From Trichoplax sp. H2 (lineage: Eukaryota; Placozoa; Uniplacotomia; Trichoplacea), in NCBI GenBank assembly GCA_003344405.1, contig NOWV01000185.1, forward strand, positions 62,001 through 126,000: a stretch of DNA of 64,000 bases, given 5' to 3'. Below the pieces are notes generated by a model that did no database searches, was not told the origin of the DNA, and worked only from the letters and a program-made list of their open reading frames with translations. Of the stretch, positions 37,513 through 49,275 are shown in pieces. A program made the translations under genes and the position numbers. The stretch's first letter is position 1. Each line of letters starts with the position of its first letter.

Positions 37513-37826
37513 GTATCGATGGCATGACGGCCAATGGGTCACGACGATCCTCGCGTGTTGCTTCTTTTACTGCGACATCAATTTTGCTCGGTGTAGAACT
37601 TCATGGCTCGCATTCACCGTATCGTGTTCTTTACTGTACTGTAGAAGGAAATACAACATGGCGATTGAAGTATCGATGGATAGATGACATGATGGTCAAT
37701 GGACAACGACGATCATCGCGTCTTGCTTCCTTTATTGCGACATCGATTTTGCTCGTATCGCTTGCAGTCACCGTATCGTGTTCTTGCTGTACTGTAGAAG
37801 GGAATACAACATGGCGATTTAAGCGT
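37513..37826. repeat. Tandem duplication, 157-bp period, in the divergent promoter region
   Basis: Two copies begin GTATCGATGG at 37513 and 37670. They share ACGACGATC.TCGCGT, TTGCTTC.TTTA, GCGACATC.ATTTTGCTCG, CACCGTATCGTGTTCTT, CTGTACTGTAGAAGG and AATACAACATGGCGATT. Similarity is high, so the event is fairly recent. A coding reading (two similar 45-residue repeats in one plus frame) exists but is not supported by any domain. Confidence 0.85.
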
Positions 37827-38100
37827 GATATTGGACGTACACTACATCAGTTCAATTTTGCACTTCTGCAGGTGTCTCCCATTTCTTACTGAATTCAACA
37901 ACAAAATGGCAGACATCGAGTACAAGACTGAACTGATTGAGTAGTCCAGTTTCGTGTACAGTGTAGACTGTACATGATGATATCGTTGTCCCTTGACTCA
38001 AAAGCACTTTCCATCCACCAGCATGTTGCAACAAGGGCGTCGGAGCCATGCAAAATTCATGTCACCAGCGCATCTGCCAACACCACCAACACGCCCACGT

Positions 38101-38127
38101 GTCGTACCGTATCGAATACGGTACGAC
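38101..38127. repeat. Perfect inverted repeat, 12-bp arms, 3-nt loop
   Basis: GTCGTACCGTAT (38101-38112), loop CGA, ATACGGTACGAC (38116-38127). It lies in the divergent promoter region, and further GTAC-rich short palindromes follow at 38145-38185. It could be a dyad binding site or a cruciform. Confidence 0.9.
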
Positions 38128-38941
38128 TGATAGGCAGATTGCACATACAGTACTGCACGCACGGTACTGTACACGGAGTACAGAGATCAACTACACGCAC
38201 ACTACGTACGAAATCATGTGTTCACCGATAAACAGCATGCAAGCCAATAGAAACAGGCGGACGACTGAAGCGTGCGTCCACGTGGAAAAATACAAATAAT
38301 AACCAGGTGGTCAAGATGGTCAGCGATAACCGACACCTTGTTGTGCTTAGTAATAAATAATAATAAAACAGTTTATTTCCCATCAATTTTCCATCGGCAA
38401 GGCGAATACGCAATGCAATAGTGACCACTATGATTGATTAAGTGGACAGTTGATGAGAAAATAGGAAGCAAGAATCAATCGTCTGCTAGTCATCACGTAC
38501 AGACACAGACTTGTGGTGTTTCCTCCGTCACGTCAACATGACAATAGAGGATATTATAGGCCACGGGCGATGCTTTCCGTATCATTACAACACTCATGCT
38601 GAGTTGGGGTAATCACCCGACATAAACCAACAGTCTACAGTATAGAAAATACTTTGCCCATGGGCTGTAGCCATGGCCCACCAGTCAAGGTCACGGCGGG
38701 ACGTAGTAGGGCTCTACCACTGCGCATGCCTAGTGGTGTGGCCACCACAGTTCTTATTGTGTACATAGGCTCGACTCCGTCAGCAGCTTGATGCGGATCC
38801 TTCAGACGTACAGACGTCGGACTTCCAGCCTGCAACGTTGGAGGTAGAATCGCTTTGGCAAGCTTGCCATACTTCCATCGAAGTCTCCAGGTTGCAACTG
38901 GATCATCGCTCTATTTCTCTTTAATTCATTATCATTGCAGT

Positions 38942-41900
38942 ATGGCTTCTACGGCAGCTTCCGTTGTTCAAACGGTAACTTCTAAAACCGAGGAGAATAA
39001 TACAACCAAAGAATCACTCAAGCCAAGTAAACCGACTGTTAGTCAAATCTTCAAGACGTTAGAGTATGGCCCTGCTCCAGAATCGCCCGATGTAGCCTAC
39101 GCTTGGTTAGATGATCATCATAGATCTTTTGGTCATTTTATTGATGGAAAATGGCTTAATCCCGAAGATCGGAAACGTTACGATTCACGATGCCCTGCTA
39201 CAGGTGATATTATCCAGCTTAATACTAACCATCAAACGATGACATTTTCAACTGGATACCCCATTATTAGTTGGAGTCTATCATAACATGTACTGCTGTA
39301 GGAATGGCACACAAGGGTACAGCTTGCCAAGGGATTTAGTCCATGGCGATATGCAGATATCCTGATGCTATCTTGACATGACACTGTACCTAAATATCCA
39401 AACATGACATCGCCACAGTGATATACAAACACCATGAGGTAAATCATGCATGATACAGTTATGAATCACAACGGTAAGAGAGATTCTTATAGCTACTTGA
39501 GGCAATAATTTGCTACGAGCAAGCCGTGATCAAATTTCATCCAGGAAGCTCCAGTAGACGCAAGCAATCCATCATACAGTGGCAACCGATGACTCGACTG
39601 ATTTCTCTCTAAACTAAAACGTACAGTGTACATTGAACCAAATTGCGAAATAGACGTTTCTACTGCATAGATAATTCAAGATGCCTACATTGTCCTACAC
39701 TATCGTCACTATACGAATAGACATTGTGTCTCATAATTATACTAATCGTGCCGTAGTAGACACTCTACTACAGGACGAAAAAGAAATAGTTGGCAACAAT
39801 CTCTTGACTAGATTCAGGTCTTTCATCAAAGAAAGGAAAGGAAAAGTTACTTTGCACGCACAATCCATCGCATAGGATAGACTGCATACATACACTCTTA
39901 TAGAAGAAATGTATCAAACTGTAGAAAGCGATTAAATTTATAAAGGCCGTCAAATCAATCGACTGCTTTGCTTGAATTTAATTTTATTCAGTAGTCCCTG
40001 GCTATACTAGTCGATGAGTAGAGCTACCCATAGAGTTAAGTAAGTTTCTTAACTCTATGGATTAACCCTATGAATGCAGCATTTACACATCGATAGTACA
40101 GTACTGTTGCATCAATGGATGTCTACTTGAGAGACAAGCCTCGGGTGTACAGTATATGTACAGTAAACTACAGATCAATCTGTAGTTTAGTATCCAGACA
40201 ACTCAGCTATTAGCAAACTTTCAATAAGTATATGTGGTCCTAGATCAATTTTTTTTTTTCGGCAATTTCCATTAATTGATACCAATAGAACTATGTGACC
40301 TTAGAGGAAGCTATTATAATGAGTAAAAGTTGAAAAAGTACTACAAATACGATGCAATCTTGGTTGATCATTTCTAGATCTGTCAATGTACAAATAATAT
40401 TCACTCGACGTTACTAATTCATGGTCAACTTACCATAATAGTTGTCATTCCATTCATTATTATCCACACTATCTTCGTTTTAATGACTGTATTCAACGAG
40501 CGCTAAATTGATTGTATTTTAGAATTAATATAATTATGTATGTTAACTTGAAATAGGAGAAAAGTTGGCATCAACTGTGCAAGGTAACCAAGAAGATGTT
40601 GAAGTAGCTGTTTCTGCTGCTCGAAAAGCGTTCGTGAAATGGAGTGCTTTACCTGCACACGTCCGGGCGCGCCATTTATACTCGGTTGCAAGACATGTTC
40701 AAAAGCATATGAGATTGTTCGCCGTTATTGAGAGTCTCGATAACGGTAAACCGATCAGAGAGACTCGCGATTGCGATATACCAATCGTAATTCGCCATAT
40801 TTACCATCATGCTGGTTGGGCACAATTAGCAGATACCGAAATGAGAGGATGGAAACCTGTCGGCGTTGTTGGAGCTATCACGCCATGGAATTTTCCTTTA
40901 ATGTTGTTGATCTGGAAGGTATGCAATAGTGGATTGGACCAATATACTTTCAAGTCAATGTCAACATATTTAAATTGAAGATTTGCTTTAATCTACAATT
41001 CTTCACGTATCCATAGGTTTGTCCGGCGCTAGCTATGGGAAATACTGTGGTTTTAAAACCTGCTACCTATACTCGATTATCTGCCCTTTTATTAGCTGAA
41101 GTATGTGCTGAAGCCGGGCTACCACCAGGGGTATTTAACGTAGTAACTGGTAATGGTGCATTTGGCCACAATCTTGCAACCCATCCAGATGTAGATAAAG
41201 TTGGCTTTACTGGTTCTACAGAAGTTAGTAGATATCTTCTCGTCACAATTATCGATGAAATGATTCTCTATAAAATGAATTTTTACTTTCCACATGATCA
41301 CCCATTCTATTAGCAAGAGATACTTGAAAGTGATTGCTTACTAATTGGATTAGGTAGGGAGAATTTTACGTCAAGCAACTGCTGGAAGTGGCAAGAAGAT
41401 ATCGTTAGAATTAGGAGGAAAATCCCCATTCGTTGTTTTCGATTCGGCAGACCTTGATAGCGCTGTAGAAGGCGTTGTAGATGCGATATACTTTAATCAA
41501 GGCCAAGTTAGTTCTATAAATGTCCAGAAATGATAGGCATTATCCATTGTGCAATATATTAAGCTAGAACGGTTGCTGTTATTGGTAGCTCTTGTTGTAT
41601 TAAACGAAATTTCGAAATGAGTACTGATTAATTATTTTTGGTAGGTTTGTAGTGCAGGATCCAGATTAATTGTACAAGAGTCTTGTGCCGAACTTCTGAT
41701 AAAGAAGATCAAGGAAAGAATGACCCACTTACGTCTGGGTGATTCATTAGACAAGGCTATCGATATGGGGGCCATTGTGGATCCATCGCAGAGAAAAAGT
41801 GTTGACATGATGGTGCAAGAAGCCAAGGCGGATGGAGCTCATGTAAACTAGTGCATGTATTTTGATATAGTATTATACATTAGAGTACTATACTTTCGCA

Positions 41901-44195
41901 CACCTAGTCTTAGAAAGTGTTTTAACTGAATAGGTTTATCAAGCCTGTGCATGTATGCCTTCAACCGGGTGCTATTATCCTCCTACTCTTATAACCAATG
42001 TACAAACAGTTTCAAAAATTGTCCAAGAAGAAGTAAGCATTGAATTTTTTACCAAATATGATCCTTTGTCAGTGGAAGCACTTACGCTATTCATAATGAA
42101 TCCTCTGTTATAGGTTTTTGGCCCTGTACTTGTTGTCCTTACCTTTAGAACTCCAAAGGAGGCTATCGCATTATCAAACAATACTGTATTCGGCTTAGGC
42201 GCAAGTGTTTGGACGGAAAACTTGTCTTTAGCTTTAGAAGTAGCATTAAGTATCCGAGCTGGAAGCGTGTGGGTCAATGGTCACAATTTATTTGATGCCG
42301 CGGCTGGATTTGGTGGTATGCGTGAAAGTGGTTTTGGTAGAGATGGAGGCAAAGAGGTTATTGCTAACTTTCATTATTCAATTTAGCATATTTCGTACCC
42401 TCGTTATTACTTCACCTCTACTGTACTCGCACTTTATTCAATGTCATTTTCAGTGCAATAGAAAGTAGGCCAATATGCATGATGTGGTATTTAGTAGAAT
42501 TTTGATCGATTAGCATGTTTCCAGATCAATTGGATCACCATTTCTGAGGAACAATATCCTTCAACCAAACAAACTGAATTCATTTTCGCTTTTAAATTAA
42601 TTAAGCATTGTCCACTTGTATCTTGCTAGGGTCTTTACGAATATTCCGTGCCAGCATGGCTGACAAGGCCTCGTCCTGTGGCATTAAAAGATTTCGATGC
42701 AAAAGCTTTTGGTAAAAATGTTGCTCCAAGACCTCTAAATCCTAGCAATAGCGAAAGCCATGTTTACAATAACACAACCAAATTGAATGGGCAGGATGTA
42801 CCCAGGTTATTTATCGCGGTGTTCTCTTTGTCAACTAGTGTTGCAATAGCCTCTTATTTATGTTATGGCAAACAGAAACTGTACGCAGAATTTATTTCAT
42901 ATTACTTCCATCTTTCTCAAAAATATTTAGCATTGACCGAACTTGCAAAATGTACATCGGAGGTGCTCAAAAGCGACCTGATGCTCCATACGCTCGAGCA
43001 GTGGTAAACCCTGATAACAAAACAATTGGTCAAGTTGGCGAAGGAAGTCGTAAAGATATCCGTGATGCTGTTGAAGCGGCTCATAAGGCTTTCCCTGGGT
43101 ATAAACTATTTTACTACTAATAAACAATTGTAATATTAGATTACAATAATTGCAATACTTAAGTAAATAGCTTTCCAAGTTTCAATTTCTCTCTCAATTA
43201 ATACACCGCTGTATCTATTTCAGATGGGGAAAACGAGCTGCTCATAATCGTGCCCAAATTGTATACTTTGTTGCTGAAAATCTGGAATTGCGACGTGAAG
43301 AAGTTGCTTCACGCATGTCAGAAATGACGGGAAAGAGTTTAGAAGATTCAAAGTTAGAAGTGGATTTGTCCATTCAACGATTATTCTACTGGGGAGCATA
43401 TGCTGATAAATATGGTGGAACTGTGCAGGTCAAAATTTTAGATATTATTTTTACTTTATCTTTCTGCTAGGTTGTCAATTTATTTCTTGATTTTGTTTCC
43501 TGAAATATATTTTCATTAAATGCAATTTGATAATCATAACTATTAGGAAACCAATCTCTATGGAGCAACTGTTAAGGTACATGAACCCGTTGGTGTTATT
43601 GGTATTGCTTGTCCCGATAATTGGCCTCTTCTTGGATTTGTATCATTATTTGCACCGGCAGTTATTCGCGGTAACACTATAGTCATAGTTCCAAGTGAAA
43701 AATATCCATTGAGTGCAGTAGATTTGTATCAGGTAAAGAAAAGATTTGCTCAATTCTTCTGATCTGTAATTAAATTCGTGCAATGTAAAAGTACGTATGT
43801 GCTTCATTTTTGGTACAATTCACCTGTCATTGAATGTATGATATAATTTTATACGTTGTAAAGTCTTATTTCATTCCTGATCTGGGTCATACTAGGTTTT
43901 TGATACATCTGACTTGCCTGGTGGCGTTGTTAACATTGTCACTGGCAGCCGAGATCATTTAACCAAGTACTTGGTAGATCATCAAGATGTAGAAGCATTT
44001 TGGTATTTTGGATCAAATGAAGGAAGCAGATATGTCGAGCACGCTTCTGCTGTGAATATTAAACGTACTTGGGTAAATTACGGCTTTGAGCGGGATTGGG
44101 CAGACCCAGCACAAGGACAAGGAGAAGAATTTTTATATCACGCTGTTGAATGTAAAAATATTTGGATGCCCATGGGCGAAATTTTTGCTAACTAG
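38942..44195 (+). CDS. ALDH16A1: Aldehyde dehydrogenase family 16 member A1, twelve exons
   Basis: Family 16 ALDHs fuse a full N-terminal ALDH domain to a shortened, non-catalytic second ALDH-like domain. Exons: 38942-39203, 40557-40918, 41017-41223, 41354-41506, 41645-41842, 41934-42032, 42114-42356, 42630-42805, 42931-43098, 43224-43428, 43547-43732, 43896-44195. All borders are GT...AG, and the 2559 nt encode 852 residues (human 802). The family N terminus [13 protein letters not shown] is present. Catalytic residues of domain 1 are N199 (PWNFP), E296 (LELGGK) and C330 (GQVCSAGSR), with 34 residues between E and C as in active ALDHs. Domain 2 has [22 protein letters not shown] and AFWYFGS, with no ELGGK or cysteine motif, and the C terminus ends WMPMGE plus four residues. 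An in-frame upstream Met (38855) would add 29 residues; 38942 matches the family better. Confidence 0.96.
40028..40060. repeat. Perfect hairpin, 13-bp arms, in ALDH16A1 intron 1
   Basis: CCATAGAGTTAAG (40028-40040), loop TAAGTTT, CTTAACTCTATGG (40048-40060). The host intron is the longest of the gene (39204-40556). Confidence 0.92.
40165..40188. repeat. Perfect hairpin, 11-bp arms, in ALDH16A1 intron 1
   Basis: AAACTACAGAT (40165-40175), loop CA, ATCTGTAGTTT (40178-40188). It is the second hairpin within 140 bp of intron 1. Confidence 0.92.
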
Positions 44196-44322
44196 ATTTG
44201 GATATTAGTAAATTCAGTTGTTAAAACTGTTCGTTTCAATGGACTGCATCTTCGAACATTTACATCGGTTGACATAGAAGCACTCTAGGTCTTGTTCGTC
44301 AAATTTCTGTCTGCAATTGATT

Positions 44323-44328
44323 AATAAA
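44323..44328 (+). terminator. Candidate poly(A) signal of ALDH16A1
   Basis: AATAAA 128 nt after the stop codon and 46 nt before the LTR insertion at 44374. The gene can probably be polyadenylated without using the LTR. Confidence 0.5.
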
Positions 44329-44373
44329 TTAAGAAAGTAGTAATCATAAAATTATTAATTGTTATTGGGTCAG

Positions 44374-45006
44374 TGTCACAAAACAGCTTTGCAACAAGAT
44401 AACGCAATATACGATCAATAAGTCAATTCCTTGAACCACGTATCAAGGAACGATATCTGCACTATCACAAACACTTTTGCTCTACTAGCAGAGTACACAA
44501 AGACTTAAACGCCTCGTATTTTACGTTAAACACTAAGTTGGACAATTCTTCTTTATTTCACGATATACTGCATTTATATACTATTCCTCAATAGTTCATG
44601 AGTCATAGTTAATACAATTAACATTAGAATCATTTACTGAATTAGATATTAATTTTAGCTACTGCTCCCTTAATGCAGACAACAGTATTTACGAACATAG
44701 ACATGTAATGACTAATACAGAATAGTCAGATTACGATATGTCCTATCACGGAACATTTCCATGATAATTTACAGTCTACCATAAGTAAATTACAATCACA
44801 ATGATTCGAACTGTAAGCAGATGATTTGCATTCCCTATTATAACTATTATAATTTCAGTATGTGTATAAGTGTCACTGTCATAAAAAGTCAGTGCTATAT
44901 TAAAATACAGTATATCCAAATTAGAAGTTAACTAAATAAGGATAGTCTAACAGAATTATCCTAACATAGTTATTTCTACTGTAATACAGTATTTAACACT
45001 GTAACA
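44374..45006 (-). mobile_element. Solo LTR, copy B (633 bp), with empty allele present
   Basis: TGTCACA...TGTAACA ends with a perfect 5-bp target duplication GTCAG (44369-44373 and 45007-45011). The allele after the gap shows the uninterrupted site TTGGGTCAGCTTATAC. About 96% identical by eye to copy A at 14866-15495. On minus, TATATAAA (44580-44573) precedes AATAAA (44557-44552), so any LTR transcription would run antisense into the 3' end of ALDH16A1. Confidence 0.95.
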
Positions 45007-45027
45007 GTCAGCTTATACCGCATTAAA

Positions 45028-45047
45028 NNNNNNNNNNNNNNNNNNNN
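45028..45047. other. Assembly gap 2 (20 N)
   Basis: Twenty N between the LTR-containing and LTR-free copies of the ALDH16A1 3' flank. Confidence 0.95.
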
Positions 45048-45244
45048 TAGATTTGGATATTAGTAAATTCAGTTGTTAAAACTGTTCGTTTCAATGGACT
45101 GCATCTTCGAACATTTACATCGGTTGAAATAGAAGCACTCTAGGTCTTGTTCGTCAAATTTCTGTCTGCAATTGATTAATAAATTAAGAAAGTAGTAATC
45201 TTAAAATTATTAATTGTTATTGGGTCAGCTTATACCGCATTAAA

Positions 45245-48200
45245 GATGCTGCTGGGGCATTTTCAGAGCTACCCTTCGGATACATTTTGATTCGATAAAG
45301 CTATACACTGAGATAGTTTACAATGCGGTCACAAAAGTTAATATTTCTATGGTGAAATCGTATCAATATCCGTAATCCTATGCAAAACAGGCTATGTTAT
45401 CACAGTTTTAGTTACGATTACAATAAAAAATTCAATTTTGAAATCAGCTGACTTTACTATTATTTACATTGTTAGACGAAATTGTTATGCCATTCGCATA
45501 GTCAACGAAATTTTTAGCAATATATACTTGCCATTGCCCAAGTATCGATTTGGTTATTAATGGAATGAATCGATTAGCATACCAGATTAAATTTGGAAAT
45601 AGGATAAATTTTATCATATACGTGGTATGTAATAAATAGTGTTATTTAAATCAGATATAGACTACGATCATGAAATTAGCCATCCAATGATTCCCAATGT
45701 TCAGCTATGATAAAGAGAAATTTTAAGTTTATTGTAGTTCTCAGATACTTAGCTCGATATTATTCTCCACAATCAGCAAAACTAGACAGAATTAATCTAG
45801 TGGCACTACCTACTGAGCTCATTTGGTAGGAGTAACAAATCACCCCGACTCAGAAGCTTTCACAGAAATTTTAACGATAAATTTACACTTCAGCTCCTAT
45901 CTAATATAGCACTATTTACTGACATACGTATCTGATAGCTAATTCTAGATAGTCAATTTATAACATAATATTCACGGAATCATTTATAGCGTAAGGCAAA
46001 AGCTACTAGCAGTTAAAATTACAATCACTACTGCAATCAATTCATCTTAATCATATAGCGTATTTGAATTGAAGCAAACTTTAAACTCATCAAATTTAGT
46101 AATCTACTATTCTTGGTATTTTGTGCAGTAGTAATGCGAAAATAGGATTACTCTTGTTAAGATCGCTAGCCCTAAAGAGAATCATAAAAAAATGCCATTC
46201 GTCATCGACAATTAGCTTTTCTTATTTATATCCTTGTTATATGGAAATATATTATCTACTATACTACGGTAAGAAAATTCATTTCTTTTTAAAAGTATCT
46301 ACGTCTTTAGAACGATTATGAATAGGAAAATAATAAAAGAAAAATGACTGGAAGTGCCCGTTTGTTAAAGGGAGTTTTACAGGAAAATAATTTAATTTAA
46401 CGCATCACAAAAATTATTAAACTAGATTCTGCTAATGTCCACTCTTAGAACGAAGTTTAATGCCAGTAAAAATATATTTTTAAAGCCAGTTAGAATACTG
46501 ACAACAATAGCATGTATAAAACGTAGGCTATCAAGAAAGAAGGGATTGATTTGGAGGCAGTAAGGCTATCTCCAGATAACCCGCTGTAATCGGATAAAAA
46601 CTAGATGTTATTCTTTATTGTGGCATGCAAGCATCGACAATTATAAAGGACAGGAAAAGAATATCAGAAGTGTAAAAATACAGCGCATAAATAAATTAAT
46701 CACAATTAATTGAGATTTAAATAGTAGAGTATATCTGTCTACACACGCTATGCTATACTAAAGATAGAAATCTTGCTCCTAAAATTTTAGGCTCAACACT
46801 TGGTTATAATTGAAAGTCCGACAAGAAAGATCTATTTCACAATCTACTCAATCACGCAATTTATTTATTTGGATATTTTCTCACGTTGGTATTTAAAGAA
46901 TCACAGCAATAACGTGTATGTAGAATAACTTAATGGATAAATTATATAGTATATAGTTAATTTAAATTTGATCCTGCAATTGAAAAAGATTACGTTCCAA
47001 GAATAACAGCAGTAAAATAATAAAGCGTATGACAATTCGTACGGAAATTTTCCATTCCTAGCTGTAGGAAATATTGATAAATAGCTTTCTTTACGATAAA
47101 GATATGTATGTAGATAGTAACTTTTTGTACTAGTCTACATTGTAGATATTATCGAATGAAGGACTGTATTCAGTAAAAGCATCCAATGATTAGTTTACAC
47201 AGATGATTTTAGCTGCTAAACTAATTAATTGATAAATATGAATATTAATTGTATAAAAACTTCTAACCTTAGGTCTTGTCTATGATATAACAATCAGCCT
47301 TTCTAGCAATGATAATAATATTAACTAACTCAATTGCTTCTTACCATTGTTAAATATTTCCTAGAAATCCAAAGTTTCATGCAACCTAAGGAAGTGGATA
47401 CAAAATTAATCCATTATGTTAACTATATTACCTATTTATCTGCAATTAAAATGATACAAAGGCTTAGAAGAAGGACATTAATCAATATCTAAATCTCTTA
47501 CGAAAAGCTTTAAATTGCTGAAACTTAATCTTTTGATTGGATGTAATCATCTTACATTAACAGATTATGGCTATCAATATCTAGGTTTCATTCATTACAG
47601 TTAATGAACTTTTAAAAATATCTTAATGGTCTTCTTTAACAATTTATTCATGAATTATGCTAAGCCATTCCCAAAATGTCAAACTTTTATAACACCTAAG
47701 TATCTCTATTTAGCTTTGATATGAAAATATCAATTTCAATAGTCGTACACTGAAGTAATGATGTTAGTGTAATACTACACAGTGTACCATTGATAAATTA
47801 CTATTGCCCTTACGTTTTTATCTCGGGAGAGCCAAATATAGCCATTCCAAAGTATAGTATCTATATACATGATATGAAGTAAATAATACCTAATATTAAA
47901 TGATTTTATAGTAAAGTAATTATTTTGTCGGGTAGACTATCCTATAGATGTATACTTCCTGACGGTAATTACGCGGAAAAAAGTGCTATTTTGCTAAGAT
48001 CAACATCAAACATGACATGACCTAATTCAGTTATTGCCTCTTAGAATGCAGTATACATCAATTAGAGGCGTTAAAAATAATAATTATAGAACTATGAAGA
48101 TTAAATTTAACTTAGAAACGAAATTGTTTCCGAGTTAAGACAGCTTAGAGTCAACTAATTTTAATTATTAATTACCTAACCCTTTTTCTCTTTTGTATTT

Positions 48201-48384
48201 TATTATCGTTAGACCAAACTAGTGCAATAAATTTTTTAGTACAAAGGTCACATACGTAATTACATACTATGAATTAGCGATCATAAGAGTAATGGGAAAA
48301 ACCCTTAATCATTGGTTTTGTAAATTAAACCACTGAAATCTTAAAAAAGGTAAAGAAATTTTTTCCAATAAATTAAAGAATGGA
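45245..48384. other. Intergenic stretch, nothing recognised
   Basis: AT-rich, without a frame above chance (46121-46321 plus, 66 codons, has no features). No RNA gene or repeat is supported. Confidence 0.4.
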
Positions 48385-49014
48385 ATTTTATTACTATTAT
48401 CCGCAAACTCAGATAATTAATAAACAACTTTGTGATTGTTAGTATACGATATGAATTGATTTATTAACAGCTTGCAGTGGATTCTATTCACAATATCATA
48501 ATAGTAATTAAACGAAAATCAATTGTAAAAATTACAGATTTTCTTACTGACTATTAACAATGAGCAATTTATAAGATTACTCGAAATAGGCATACGTATA
48601 GAGCATCTCGAGAGATTTTATATTGTAGCTTCAACTTATATGGTACTTCATTCTTTAGCTTAGGACAGAATTAGTATTACTCTAAACTGCCAGATTATTA
48701 AATTTAATAAGAGTAGTCTTGTGCATTATCACCTTGATAAGGTTGTGATAATGAAAAGAATATCCTTAAAGTAATAATATTTTATTGATTTAGAATTCAG
48801 GTTACTTTATTATTATAGATTGCCATAGCACCAAATGTAATCATTAAGAAAGTAAAATATTTAGAAAGTAAGTGAAAGCTTTTAAGTATTCTACTATATT
48901 ATAGATAATGGATTACTATAACGGAAAATATAAAAATGAAAGCATATTCTTATAATCTATTATATAATAATAAAGAATTAGATTTTATTTATTTATACTA
49001 TGCAGCCGGTTGTA

Positions 49015-49034
49015 NNNNNNNNNNNNNNNNNNNN
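49015..49034. other. Assembly gap 3 (20 N)
   Basis: Twenty N between the two allelic copies. Confidence 0.95.
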
Positions 49035-49178
49035 ATTTTATTACTATTATCCGCAAACTCAGATAATTAATAAACAACTTTGTGATTGTTAGTATACGAT
49101 ATGAATTGATTTATTAACAGCTTGCAGTGGATTCTATTCACAATATCATAATAGTAATTAAACGAAAATCAATTGTAA

Positions 49179-49275
49179 GTGCCCAGACAATAATTATGAT
49201 TAACTGATCTTACAGCTTTATTATTAAATGTATATATATTATGCGTAATTCTACATATTACTGGCTCTTATGAAC
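49179..49275. mobile_element. 97-bp insertion with TAA duplication, MITE-like
   Basis: It is present in the right-hand allele and absent from the left one (TTGTAAAAATTAC at about 48524-48536). It is flanked by TAA (49176-49178 and 49276-49278), the 3-bp target typical of PIF/Harbinger-type elements. It starts GTGCCCAG and ends TTATGAAC, so terminal inverted repeats are weak at best. It has no coding capacity. It could equally be a deletion in the other allele. Confidence 0.45.

Larger units (their letters stand above)
37233..38941. promoter_or_regulatory. GC-richer divergent intergenic region of DERA and ALDH16A1
   Basis: 1.7 kb between the two start codons, clearly richer in G+C and CpG than the rest of the window (for example around 37480-37560, 38030-38110 and 38680-38830). 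It must hold the promoters and 5' UTRs of both genes. No TATA box is obvious at either start. It contains a 157-bp tandem duplication and a perfect hairpin. Several 60-120 codon frames occur on both strands (37524-37892 plus is the longest), as expected where stop codons are rarer. None shows a domain. Confidence 0.5.
44193..45244. repeat. Haplotype-type direct duplication around gap 2
   Basis: Sequence from the ALDH16A1 stop codon (44193) to GGGTCAG (44373), continuing at 45007-45027, recurs at 45048-45244 with only a couple of substitutions. The first copy contains a 633-bp LTR and the second does not. Two alleles of one locus placed side by side is the best reading; the second copy is an empty insertion site. 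Confidence 0.85.

Noticed and set aside
37524-37892. 122-codon plus frame with two similar halves
   Set aside because: The halves come from the 157-bp DNA duplication, and long frames are expected in this GC-richer patch. No domain or splice support.
42860-43120. Separate plus ORF inside ALDH16A1
   Set aside because: It is exon 9 read through from the preceding intron and is accounted for in the spliced model.
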